DNA from: Tenacibaculum sp. MAR_2010_89
GTDB lineage: Bacteria; Bacteroidota; Bacteroidia; Flavobacteriales; Flavobacteriaceae
Assembly: GCF_900105985.1 (NCBI RefSeq)
Contig: NZ_FNUB01000005.1
Span: 1,116,001-1,180,000, forward strand
Length of the DNA: 64,000 nt
Direction: 5' to 3'
Below the pieces are notes generated by a model. That model worked only from the letters and a program-made list of their open reading frames with translations. It was not told the DNA's origin and did not search any database. Positions 36,225 to 45,500 of this stretch are shown piece after piece (the stretch's first letter is position 1; each line of letters starts with the position of its first letter). The position numbers and the translations under genes are program-made.

Positions 36225-37193
36225 ATGGCGAAAGTAAAATATTATTATGATCCAGAGACGTTATCTTATAGAAAAATAGAGAGTAGATCAGCCGAAAAAT
36301 ATAAGAAAGCTTTTTTAGTGGTAACAGGAGGATTATTAATTGCTTTTTTAGGATTCATAGGTTTTAGTCAGTTTTTATTAACACCAAAAGAGAGAGCCCA
36401 AAAAAGAGAATTAGAAAACTTAAAGTTACACTATGAACTACTTTCAAAAAGAATGGACGAAAGCTCTGGTGTTTTAACTGAATTACAACAAAGAGATAAC
36501 AACATTTATAGAACATATTTTGAGGCAAGTCCAATTGCTGAAGAACAACGTAGAGCAGGTTTTGGTGGTGTAAATAGATACAAACATCTTGATGGTTTTG
36601 ATAATAGTAGCATGATTAAAAATGTAACCAAAGAGTTAGATATTTTATCTAAACAAATGGTAGTTCAATCAAAATCGTTAGATGAAATAGTCAATTTAGC
36701 TAAAGAAAAAGAAAAGATGCTAGCTTCTATTCCTGCAATACAACCTGTGAAAAATGAAGATTTAAAAAGAATGGCTTCTGGGTATGGTATGCGATTACAT
36801 CCTATTTTAAAATCTTGGCGTATGCATAATGGAATGGATTTTACGTCACCTACTGGAACACCAATTTTTGCATCAGGAAATGGAAAGGTAATTAAAGCAC
36901 ATAGAAGTTCAACTTTTGGAAAAGTAATTTATATAGATCATGGCTATGGGTATAAAACAATTTATGCTCATATGAGTAAAATGGTGGCTAAGAAAGGACA
37001 AAGTGTAAAAAGAGGAGATTTGATAGGGTATGTAGGTAATACAGGACGTTCTGCAGCGCCACACTTACATTATGAAGTTCATAAAAATGGACGACCAGTA
37101 AATCCTATTTATTTTTATTATGGCGATTTAACTCCTGAAGAATTTATAGCAATGCAAAAGGCGTCTCAGCAAAAGGGGCAGTCGTATGATTAA
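36225..37193 (+). CDS. M23 (LytM) family cell-wall metallopeptidase
   Basis: The 322-residue protein has a cytoplasmic N-terminus, one membrane helix (about 27-48), a periplasmic coiled coil (about 55-170) and a C-terminal LytM domain. Zinc ligands lie in MHNGMDFTSPTGTP and APHLHYEVHKNGRPVNP. All ligands appear present, so it is probably an active peptidoglycan endopeptidase, or an amidase regulator if the ligands are not used. It is followed 9 bases later by a MerR-type gene. Confidence 0.92.
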   Translation: MAKVKYYYDPETLSYRKIESRSAEKYKKAFLVVTGGLLIAFLGFIGFSQFLLTPKERAQKRELENLKLHYELLSKRMDESSGVLTELQQRDNNIYRTYFEASPIAEEQRRAGFGGVNRYKHLDGFDNSSMIKNVTKELDILSKQMVVQSKSLDEIVNLAKEKEKMLASIPAIQPVKNEDLKRMASGYGMRLHPILKSWRMHNGMDFTSPTGTPIFASGNGKVIKAHRSSTFGKVIYIDHGYGYKTIYAHMSKMVAKKGQSVKRGDLIGYVGNTGRSAAPHLHYEVHKNGRPVNPIYFYYGDLTPEEFIAMQKASQQKGQSYD

Positions 37194-37202
37194 AAAATAA
37201 AA

Positions 37203-37532
37203 ATGTACGTAGAGTTACCTGAAAAAAGATACTATAAAATTGGCGAAGTTGCTGATGCTTTCGGAGTAAATACTTCCTTGATCCGTTTTTGGGAAAAAGA
37301 GTTTGATGTAATTAAACCTAAAAAAAATGCAAAAGGGAATAGGTTATTTACAAAAGTAGATATTGAAAACTTTAAACTTATTTTTAATTTAGTTAAAGAA
37401 AGAGGCTTTACTTTAGAAGGAGCTAAACAAAAGTTAAAGAGAAATCCAGATAAAGTGGTAAACAATCACGAAATAATTAGTAGATTGGAAACTGTAAAAG
37501 CAGAATTAATAAAAATCAAAAATCAATTATAA
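37203..37532 (+). CDS. MerR family transcriptional regulator
   Basis: The 109-residue protein is essentially only the winged helix-turn-helix domain: YYKIGEVADAFGVNTSLIRFWE, then GNRLFTKVDIENFKLIFNLVKERGFTLEGA. There is no effector domain, only a short coiled-coil end. It sits between the M23 peptidase and the lemA gene with 9- and 11-base gaps, so it probably belongs to the same operon. Its target is unknown. Confidence 0.9.
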   Translation: MYVELPEKRYYKIGEVADAFGVNTSLIRFWEKEFDVIKPKKNAKGNRLFTKVDIENFKLIFNLVKERGFTLEGAKQKLKRNPDKVVNNHEIISRLETVKAELIKIKNQL

Positions 37533-37543
37533 AATCAAAAATT

Positions 37544-38140
37544 ATGAAAAAATGGTTAGTACCTTTAATTATTGTAGGTGTAATAGCGTTTGCTTTATAT
37601 AGTTGGGCTGTAGGATTTAATAATACAGCAGTTGAATACCAGGAGAATGCAAAAACTAAGTGGTCAAATGTAGAAAGTTCTTATCAACGAAGAAATGATT
37701 TAATAGGTAATTTAGTAAAAACGGTACAAGGAGCTGCTGATTTTGAAAAATCTACGCTTACCGATGTAATTAATGCCCGTGCTAAGGCTACTTCTGTAAA
37801 TATAAACGCTGGAGATTTAACTCCAGAAAAGATGGCTCAGTTTCAGCAAGCTCAACAAGGATTAACTGGAGCGTTGTCTAAATTATTAGTGTCAGTTGAA
37901 CGTTATCCAGATATTAAGGCTAATAAAAACTTTTTAGAATTACAAAGTCAATTAGAAGGTACTGAGAACCGAATTAATGTTGCTCGTGACCGTTTTAATG
38001 AAAGCACAAATATTTATAATAAACATATAAAAAAGTTTCCAGGATCAATTTTAGCTGGAATCTTCAATTTTGATGAAATGAATCGTTACAAATCTGATGC
38101 AGGTTCTGAAAATGCACCTAATGTAGATTTTAAGTTTTAA
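37544..38140 (+). CDS. lemA: LemA family protein
   Basis: The 198-residue protein has an N-terminal membrane helix (about 4-20) and the LemA helical domain with NDLIGNLVKTVQGAADFEKSTL and YPDIKANKNFLELQSQLEGTENRINVARDRFNE-type segments. The family is of unclear function and is typically linked to TPM-domain genes, as here: two TPM genes follow directly. Confidence 0.92.
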   Translation: MKKWLVPLIIVGVIAFALYSWAVGFNNTAVEYQENAKTKWSNVESSYQRRNDLIGNLVKTVQGAADFEKSTLTDVINARAKATSVNINAGDLTPEKMAQFQQAQQGLTGALSKLLVSVERYPDIKANKNFLELQSQLEGTENRINVARDRFNESTNIYNKHIKKFPGSILAGIFNFDEMNRYKSDAGSENAPNVDFKF

Positions 38141-38143
38141 TTG

Positions 38144-38581
38144 ATGTCTAAAGTTGAAGACTTTCTTTCTGTTCAAGAAGAACAAGAAATTGTTTCTGCG
38201 ATTAGGCAAGCTGAACTAAATACTTCTGGTGAAATTAGAGTACATATTGAAAAGAGCACAACACTTTCTCATTATGATAGAGCACTAGAAGTATTTAGTA
38301 CTTTAAAAATGTATAATACCAAGCAAGAAAACGCAGTACTTATTTATGTAGCTGTTGAAGATCATAAGTTTGTAATTTATGGTGATAAGGGTATTGATAC
38401 TGTAGTACCTAAAAACTTTTGGGACACTACTAAAAATACCATGCAGGAGCAATTTAAAAAAGGCAATTTTAAGCAAGGGATTATTGATGGTGTTTTAAAA
38501 GCAGGTGAAGAACTAAAAGCACATTTTCCTTGGCAGACTAATGATGAAGATGAGTTGTCTAATGAAATATCAAAAGGCTAA
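38144..38581 (+). CDS. TPM domain protein, soluble
   Basis: This 145-residue protein has no signal peptide and a single TPM domain (Psb32/TLP18 type) with SGEIRVHIEKS, ENAVLIYVAVEDHKFVIYGDKGI and DGVLKAGEELKAHFP. The start is the ATG at 38144 rather than the TTG at 38141. The stop touches the next ATG (TAAATG), so the two TPM genes are coupled. Confidence 0.85.
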   Translation: MSKVEDFLSVQEEQEIVSAIRQAELNTSGEIRVHIEKSTTLSHYDRALEVFSTLKMYNTKQENAVLIYVAVEDHKFVIYGDKGIDTVVPKNFWDTTKNTMQEQFKKGNFKQGIIDGVLKAGEELKAHFPWQTNDEDELSNEISKG

Positions 38582-39403
38582 ATGAAATTGAAAAAGACCA
38601 TTTCTACTTTAATCCTTATATTTTCACTATTTAGTGTTTTTAATATCTTTTCTCAAGGTTTTGAAATTCCAAAGAAGCCGAAAAAAGAAAAAGATCAGAC
38701 GAGTTTATTTGATTATATAGGTTTATTAACTCCGCATGAGAAAACTACATTAGAACAAAAATTAATTAAATATTCAGATACTACTTCTACACAAATAGTA
38801 GTTGCTGTTATTAATTCCACGAAAGGTGAAGAAATAGGTTATTTAGCTACAAATTGGGCACATGAATGGGGAATAGGTCAAGAGAAAGTAGATAATGGTA
38901 TTTTTATATTGTTAGCTAAAGATGATAAAAAAATTACTATTAGAACTGGTTATGGGACTGAGCATTTATTGACTGATTATGTTTCACGTCAAATAATTGA
39001 ATACAACATTATTCCTTACTTCAAAAAAGGAAATTACTATGCAGGTTTAGATAGTGGAATTAATTCGATATTTAAAGTACTTCAAGGAGAATTTAAAGGA
39101 GAAAGAAAGCGATCTAAAGATGGTTTTGACCCGAGTTTTATTATTTTTATAATTATACTTATTATATTCTTTATTATAATATCTCGCGGAAACCGAGGAG
39201 GTCGAGGCGGCGGAAGAAAATATAGAAGATCAGATCCAGCTAGAGACATCTTCGATACTATCATACTAAGTAATTCTGGAAGAGGAGGTTTCGGAAGCGG
39301 AGGCTTTGGAGGTTCTTCTGGTGGAGGATTTAGTGGCGGCGGTTTCGGAGGAGGCTTCGGAGGCGGAGGCTTTGGCGGAGGTGGTGCTACTGGAGGATGG
39401 TAA
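38582..39403 (+). CDS. TPM domain protein with membrane anchor and glycine-rich tail
   Basis: The 273-residue protein has a signal peptide (to about residue 25) and a TPM domain (about 38-165) with DTTSTQIVVAVINST and NGIFILLAKDDKKITIRTGYGTEHLL. A membrane helix (about 183-200) follows. The tail is very rich in glycine, serine and phenylalanine and ends in GGGATGGW. It is the partner of LemA in many bacteria, in a proposed membrane role. A strong terminator follows. Confidence 0.88.
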   Translation: MKLKKTISTLILIFSLFSVFNIFSQGFEIPKKPKKEKDQTSLFDYIGLLTPHEKTTLEQKLIKYSDTTSTQIVVAVINSTKGEEIGYLATNWAHEWGIGQEKVDNGIFILLAKDDKKITIRTGYGTEHLLTDYVSRQIIEYNIIPYFKKGNYYAGLDSGINSIFKVLQGEFKGERKRSKDGFDPSFIIFIIILIIFFIIISRGNRGGRGGGRKYRRSDPARDIFDTIILSNSGRGGFGSGGFGGSSGGGFSGGGFGGGFGGGGFGGGGATGGW

Positions 39404-39442
39404 CATAAAAATACTTTTCAGTTTTAAAAAATATACAAATAT

Positions 39443-39473
39443 AAAACCACTGATTTTTCAGTGGTTTTTTTAT
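39443..39473 (+). terminator. terminator of the M23-merR-lemA-TPM cluster
   Basis: AAAACCACTGA / TCAGTGGTTTT with a 4-base loop and a T run, 40 bases after the last TPM stop. Confidence 0.93.
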
Positions 39474-39558
39474 GATTATAAAAAAAAATAATATTTAAAA
39501 AATTAAATTATTAAACTAATGGTTTATATATTAGTTTCTAACTAATTAATAGTAAATA

Positions 39559-40272
39559 ATGGAAAATAAAAAAGCTCCTGAAAAAAGTAAAATAGATTTT
39601 ATAAAATGGTTTATAAATACAGTAGTAATAGGATTATTAACTTTTTTCTTTTCATGGGTTTTAGATGAACGAAAGCAAGGGGTTGAAGAAATAAAAGTAT
39701 ATAATACATATGTTGAATTAATAACAAAGGTTGACGGATTAGCAGAGAGAAGATTATTAGCAGAGTTTTTTTCAAACGTAACAGTGTCTGGTCAGTTAAA
39801 AGAAGGATGGAAAGACTATTATGATATTTTAGATAAGCAATACAAAAATGAAATAGCTAAACAAGATTTAATTATTTCTAAAACTGATACAACGACTATA
39901 GAAGGGAAATTTGAACTTGAAAAAGCAATTTTGAAAAAAAGTAAAATAGAAGGTACAGGTGTTATATCTCCTATTATAACAAAACTAAACCCTCAAAACT
40001 TTAAATTGGCACTACAAAAAGAGTTAGAAGGATTTTCATTATTGATAGATAAAGATATTGAGGGAGCTATTTTAGCTTTTTCTGAATCTGAAAATGCATA
40101 TAATTCATTTCATCAAGTATATGAAATAGAAAAATACTTGAAAAGTAAATTGCAGTCAGAAGAAGTAAAAAGTGATGAGTTTTGGAAAATTATTTATAAA
40201 GACTTACTTGAAAAATATAGCTGGAAAATGCCTAAAATAATTAAATTTAAATTAGAAAATTTTTCAAAATAA
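39559..40272 (+). CDS. hypothetical membrane-anchored protein
   Basis: The 237-residue protein has one membrane helix near the N-terminus (about 16-33, FINTVVIGLLTFFFSWVL), followed by a highly charged, mostly helical soluble domain. No family recognised. The segment LEGFSLLIDKDIEGAILAFSESENAYNSFHQVYE has the rhythm of a TPR-like helix pair. It is a single gene between the TPM terminator and the beta-lactamase gene. Confidence 0.6.
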   Translation: MENKKAPEKSKIDFIKWFINTVVIGLLTFFFSWVLDERKQGVEEIKVYNTYVELITKVDGLAERRLLAEFFSNVTVSGQLKEGWKDYYDILDKQYKNEIAKQDLIISKTDTTTIEGKFELEKAILKKSKIEGTGVISPIITKLNPQNFKLALQKELEGFSLLIDKDIEGAILAFSESENAYNSFHQVYEIEKYLKSKLQSEEVKSDEFWKIIYKDLLEKYSWKMPKIIKFKLENFSK

Positions 40273-40294
40273 TGAGTTGCTTATACTAAGTAAA

Positions 40295-40326
40295 TTGAGA
40301 GAAGTATTTTCATAATTGTATCTTTG
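40295..40326 (+). promoter_or_regulatory. Bacteroidetes-type promoter of the beta-lactamase gene
   Basis: TTG (40295-40297), a 21-base spacer and TATCTTTG (40319-40326) match TTG-N17-23-TAnnTTTG. The -7 ends 16 bases before the ATG. Confidence 0.7.
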
Positions 40327-40342
40327 CAAGAAATAAATTATT

Positions 40343-41089
40343 ATGAAAAACTACTTCTATAGGATAGGTGTTATACTACTATTTTTAATTACTGTTAGTT
40401 GTAAAAAAGAGATTGATGCATCTAACGAAGTTTATTCTTCAGAAACATTAAAATTAAAAAAGCTAACCGATAATGTGTATGTGCATACTACATTTTTAGA
40501 CACAGAAAGTTGGGGGAAAGTAGCATGTAATGGAATGTTAGTTATAGATAATAATGAAGCAGTGGTTTTTGATACACCATCTAAAAATAAAGTAGCGAAA
40601 GAATTAATTACTTGGGTAGAAAACCAAAAAAAAGCTACCATAAAAGCTGTAATACCCACTCATTTTCATGTTGATTGTTTAGGAAGTTTAGAAGCGTTTC
40701 ATCATAAAGAGGTACCATCATATGCTAGTCTAAAAACGATAAAACTAGCTAAAGAGCAGGGTACTATTATACCACAACATGGTTTTTATAATAATTTTGA
40801 ATTAAAAATAGGTAATAATAAGATTATTTGTGAGTTTTTAGGAGAAGGTCATACGAAAGATAATATAATTGGGTATTATTCTAAAGATAAGGTATTGTTT
40901 GGAGGTTGTTTAGTAAAAACACTAAAGGCTAAAAAAGGGAACTTAGCAGATGCTAATGTTAAAGAGTGGTCAAATACCGTTAATGCAGTAAAAGGTAAAT
41001 ATAAAGATGCTAAATGGGTGATACCAGGGCATGGTAATGAAGGAGATACTTTATTGTTAAATTATACAATAGCGTTATTTAAGGAATAA
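40343..41089 (+). CDS. bla: subclass B1 metallo-beta-lactamase, lipoprotein
   Basis: A zinc beta-lactamase expected to hydrolyse penicillins and carbapenems. The 248-residue protein has a lipobox (TVSC, about residue 20). The zinc-1 site is H107, H109 and H170, and the zinc-2 site is D111, C189 and H230, in THFHVDCLG, GEGHTKDN, FGGCLVK and IPGHGNEGD. That is a full set of subclass B1 ligands. The substrate-binding lysine after GGCLV and the asparagine in KKGNLADA are also kept. It resembles the chromosomal B1 enzymes of other flavobacteria. No mobile element is nearby, so it looks resident. Confidence 0.92.
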   Translation: MKNYFYRIGVILLFLITVSCKKEIDASNEVYSSETLKLKKLTDNVYVHTTFLDTESWGKVACNGMLVIDNNEAVVFDTPSKNKVAKELITWVENQKKATIKAVIPTHFHVDCLGSLEAFHHKEVPSYASLKTIKLAKEQGTIIPQHGFYNNFELKIGNNKIICEFLGEGHTKDNIIGYYSKDKVLFGGCLVKTLKAKKGNLADANVKEWSNTVNAVKGKYKDAKWVIPGHGNEGDTLLLNYTIALFKE

Positions 41090-41181
41090 CTGGATAGTTA
41101 ATATTATACATAAACTAACTTTATAGTGTGGCTTAGAAATTGTTTTTTAAGTACCTTTACTATTATAAGTAATTCTTTAAA

Positions 41182-42042
41182 ATGAAAAAGGTATTCTATT
41201 TTTTTTTAAGTATATTTTTAGTTTCAAGTTGTACAAATTATGGGCAATTAAAAATAGTTGGCTCAGTGCCGGATGAACTAGAAGAGGTGTCTGGAGTTGA
41301 AAAAATAAAAGGATCAGATATTTTATGGATGCATAATGATGGTGGAAATGAAGCTGATATTTATGGTGTAAATGTTTTTGGTGAAATACAACAAACAATA
41401 GCACTGACCACAAAAAATAAAGATTGGGAAGACATTACTTCAGATGAAGAAGGTAATTTATATATTGCTGATTTTGGGAATAACGGTAACAAACGTAAAA
41501 ATTTAGTTATTTATAAAATAACTGCAGAAGAGCTAGCGTCTCAAAATATAATAACACCAGAAAAAATTAAATTTAAGTATCCTAATCAAACTAAATTTCC
41601 ACCCAAAAAGAAGAAACGTTTTTTTGATGCTGAATCATTATTGTATTTTAAAGGTGGGTTATATGTTTTTACTAAAAGTCGTGTAAAAGGAGCGTATGGC
41701 AAAACAAGTTTATATAAAGTACCAACCACAAAAGGGAAATATACTGCAGAATATATTGATACGTTTGAAAATTGTAATAATAGTATACACTGTTGGGTAA
41801 CTGCTGCATGTATATCTCCTGATAAAACAAAAGTAGCCTTACTAACTCATGATCAAGTATTAATTTTTACAGATTTTACTAATGATAATTTTTTCAGTGG
41901 AGTAGTAACTGAACATGATTTAGGGCATACTTCACAAAAAGAAGGAATTACTTTTAAAGATAATAACACACTTTATATTACTGATGAACAATCTCATGGA
42001 GCTGGAGGGAAGTTGTATGAGTTTTCCCTTGTGGAAAAATAA
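41182..42042 (+). CDS. lipoprotein, probable beta-propeller
   Basis: The 286-residue protein has a lipobox (VSSC, about residue 17). It has repeating strand pairs (DILWMHNDGGNEADIYGVN, LYIADFGNNGNKRKNLVIY, LYVFTKSRV) typical of NHL/SdiA-regulated-type propellers. No catalytic motif is evident. It may be a surface or periplasmic binding protein. Not assigned further. Confidence 0.65.
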   Translation: MKKVFYFFLSIFLVSSCTNYGQLKIVGSVPDELEEVSGVEKIKGSDILWMHNDGGNEADIYGVNVFGEIQQTIALTTKNKDWEDITSDEEGNLYIADFGNNGNKRKNLVIYKITAEELASQNIITPEKIKFKYPNQTKFPPKKKKRFFDAESLLYFKGGLYVFTKSRVKGAYGKTSLYKVPTTKGKYTAEYIDTFENCNNSIHCWVTAACISPDKTKVALLTHDQVLIFTDFTNDNFFSGVVTEHDLGHTSQKEGITFKDNNTLYITDEQSHGAGGKLYEFSLVEK

Positions 42043-42061
42043 AAATTTGTTGACTTGAAAT

Positions 42062-42088
42062 CTGTCATAGCGAGTATACGAAGCTATT
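42062..42088. repeat. possible degenerate dispersed palindromic repeat
   Basis: CTGTCATAGCGAGTATACGAAGCTAT forms a stem of ATAGC / GCTAT. It resembles the widespread bacterial repeat that begins CTGTCATTGCGAG and ends GAAGCAAT, with both sides of the stem changed together. Only one copy was found in this window. Confidence 0.35.
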
Positions 42089-42146
42089 AAAAAATACTTC
42101 TTTCGTGCCCCAATCTTAATGAAGTTAAAAATATACTTGGAATAAA

Positions 42147-42521
42147 TTACAGGTTAATAATTTCAACAAATAAAAGGATCCAGCCAATAACTAAGAATAG
42201 TCCACCAAGTGGAGTAATTGGACCAAGAAAACGTAGCTTTTTGCCTTTGGCATCTGATAAAACCAATCCGTAAATACTAAATGAGAAAAGTAAAACTCCA
42301 ATTATAAAGCTCCATCCTAATAATGGATTTGGTATTTTGAAGTTAAAACCAATGGTAAGTAAAACAATAGCATGGTACATTTGGTATTTTACTCCTGTTT
42401 CAAAAGATTTTAATTGATGATCAGTTAAAATTTTCTTTAAGGCATGGGCTCCAAAAGCACCAAAAATAACTGCTAGCATTCCAAAAATGGCTCCAAAAAA
42501 TAAAATGGTTTGTTGTGTCAT
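42147..42521 (-). CDS. DUF423 (YgdD) family membrane protein
   Basis: The 124-residue protein has four membrane helices. The family pattern is GAFGAHALKK near residue 22, followed by ETGVKYQMYHAIVLL. Found in many bacteria, function unknown. It lies 21 bases downstream of the large phosphoesterase gene on the same strand. Confidence 0.88.
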   Translation of the reverse strand: MTQQTILFFGAIFGMLAVIFGAFGAHALKKILTDHQLKSFETGVKYQMYHAIVLLTIGFNFKIPNPLLGWSFIIGVLLFSFSIYGLVLSDAKGKKLRFLGPITPLGGLFLVIGWILLFVEIINL

Positions 42522-42542
42522 AATTTGTTAAAAAAAATTGTG

Positions 42543-45500
42543 TTAAAAAGAAAAACCAATACCAAAAGCAACTCTATTTTCGTTAGTGTTTCCTTGGAAG
42601 TAAGAAATATTTAGGGTGAATAAATCAATTCCACTTAACCAAACAGAACCACCATAACTTGTATGCCATGTTGAATTTGAAACTTCTCTTGGACTCCAAA
42701 CACGTCCGTAGTCAAAACCAGCAGAAACTCCCATTTTTAATGGTAAAAAAGAAGTTTTAATTTCTCCAAAGCGCAATCGTAAATCATTACTATGATAAAA
42801 GCTTTGAGTTCCTGTAAAACGCTGACGGTTAAAACCACGTAAGCTTTTATCACCACCTAAAGTAGCAGCTTGAAAAATTTCAAAACGGTTACCAATGTTA
42901 ATATGTGTACCAACTTCAGAAGCTAAAACTAATGAACGATTTTGCACCAAGTTTTGATAAATTGCTAAAGAAGATTTAATATATCCAAAACGCCTTTCAA
43001 AGTCATTAATTTTTGATTTTGCTCCAACTGCTAATTCAAAATTCATTCCTTTAGTTGGGAAGCTTACATTATCAATTCTGTTATGAGTAAAACCAAGTTC
43101 ACTTCCTATAAAATAATTAGTATCAAAAATATTAATAGCACTTTGATTGTGATTTCTAATGTTTCTATTCGGTGTGTTTTGTACACGAACACCTTCTATA
43201 GAAGAAGCTAATTGAACAGCAAACCCACCTCTAAAACGTTTTAAGAGTGCTGGCGAAAAGCTTAATTCACTTTTCTTAATACGGTAATAATCTAAATCAA
43301 AATTTTGATTATTTACACTGTTATTACCCCATCCAAAAAAGTTAATAGAATAATTGTCACTAGTTGCTTTTGCGCGTATTGCTAAACTCCAATCTCCTAT
43401 AAATTCAGTAAACTCACCATTATATTCAATGTCAAAACCATTAATAGCTGAAAAATAGTTTGCTGATAAAGAATGTTGACTTGCAAATGGACGTTTTTTA
43501 AACCCTTGTCGTGTATGGGTTACAGAGGCGCCAATAAAGAAACCATCATCTGGATTACTACCTAAGCTAGGAAAAACAAGAGTAGTGTTGTTATCTATAT
43601 CTCGGTGATTATAGGTGTTTCTATAGTAATTGTCTGAGCGTAAATCGGCAGTTTCCTTGTTTCCGTTTACGGTATTTTTCTTTGATTTATAATCGTAGAT
43701 TTTTGTTTTCTTACTCCAACCAGCTACTGAAGACTCATCAGTATACACATCATGATCTTGTCCTCCTATTAAGCGAACTAAAATACCGTTTTTAACTTTT
43801 CCAGTTATGGTGAAAGTATCATCACCATTTAATCCATAGATTTGAATTTCATTCGTTTCTTTGGTCGTAAAAGTGCGTTTATAGATTGTATTTTTCTTAC
43901 GAGTAACAGTAACTCTAGTTTCAGTGTTATTTATACGTTCTATTGAGAATATATCCTTTTTGTCAGTACCTACAATGTATACAGTTTTAGCTTGTTTTGT
44001 ATAGTATCTACGAGCAATGCTTTTTAATTTATCTCTTCGTGATTTTATTTTTGCAATTGTTTCTTTTCCGTCTAATTCATAAATCTTGGTAGGTAACTTT
44101 TTTATTGAAGCTTCAATAATATCATCTGTTAATTGTTTTTGAATATAATCCGCTTGTGCTAACCAATCTTTTAAAGTTAATTCATTTAAAAATTCAGCAT
44201 CAAAAAAACGAGGGTAATTGTTATACCATTTCATATTTTTAATATCATTTTCAAAAGTTTGCATGTTTTTAACTAAAGGAGCAAACTGTTGAAATAAAGG
44301 AATCATAACTCCGTCGAATTTAGAAAAAGGTTGATCTCTATCTCTAGGTATAGGTCGGTAATAGGTGTTGCCATTATCGGTTTTAAATGAAGCCCAACGC
44401 CATTGATCTTCATGACGATCCCAATCTCCAATTACCATATCAAACAAGCGAGAACGTATAGCCCATTCTTGATCTACTGTATGCTTTCCATTTTTACGAA
44501 TCTTTTCTAAAACATCAAAAGTATTTATAATGTTCGTTGAATTACCAAAACTATCTACATCTTTTCTATTACCAGCAGGACGTTCTTCTAATAAATATAA
44601 ACCACCTCCAAAAATAGTGTTGTATTTACCTAAAGCTGGTTGTTTAGGCATATAGTATAGCTTAGGATTTGTATGGTAAATATTCACAGCTTCTGCCATA
44701 TCAGGAATAACAAATGCAGCATATGGGTGCGACATAGTAAAAATATCTTGTACAACGTCAATTAAAAAAGTCCCTTTTAAGATTCCTCCCATAATACGAC
44801 TACCATTTTTATACATAGAACGTAGTACATATTGTTTTCCTTCAGAATTTTCAAGACGAAGTGAATTTGTTTGGTTTCCTCCTCCTTGTCTAATAGGCTT
44901 TAATCCACCAAAAACAGACTCTAATTCTAAAACAGGTACTTGTATTTTTTTACCATATTTTTCACGGTGTAAGTCTCCCCACATAAATTTATGAAATCCA
45001 CTTACTTTTGTAGCTTCTGAAGGATAAATAGAAGTTTCAATAACTTTTTTATGAGCATTATATTCACTAAAATCAGGAGCTTTCTTTACTGTTTTTGGAG
45101 TGATAATTTCTTTACTAAATAGCAGCTTATTATTATCGGTAGTGTTAGCAGCGTAATATTCAATTACAGCAGAACCATCTTTATGAAAATTTAATTTAGC
45201 ATATCCGTGATTACCATAGGTGAAAGGAGCATTATAACCAGCTAAAGCAGGTGATTGTTTAGAACCTGAACCACTTACTACTTGTTTGAAACCATCATTT
45301 TCTATATACTGAAGGTTGTGTTCATGACCACCAACAAAAACAATGTTATTTTTAAAGTCATCAGCAATAGTTTTTATTTGTTCTATAAAATCTGTGTAAC
45401 TTTTGTTAAAATTGTCAGTTTCAATACCTGCATGTGAACGCAACATATTTTTTAGAGTACCTAAAACAGGTATAGGCTTCATATGGTCTTTAAAAGAAAA

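Noticed and set aside
38582..39403. Glycine codon repeats in the TPM tail as a CRISPR or tandem repeat
   Set aside because: The repeats are irregular, in frame and explained by a glycine-rich protein tail.
39306..39491. Plus-strand reading frame with alanine/glutamate/valine-rich product
   Set aside because: It is the out-of-frame shadow of the glycine-rich tail of the TPM protein.
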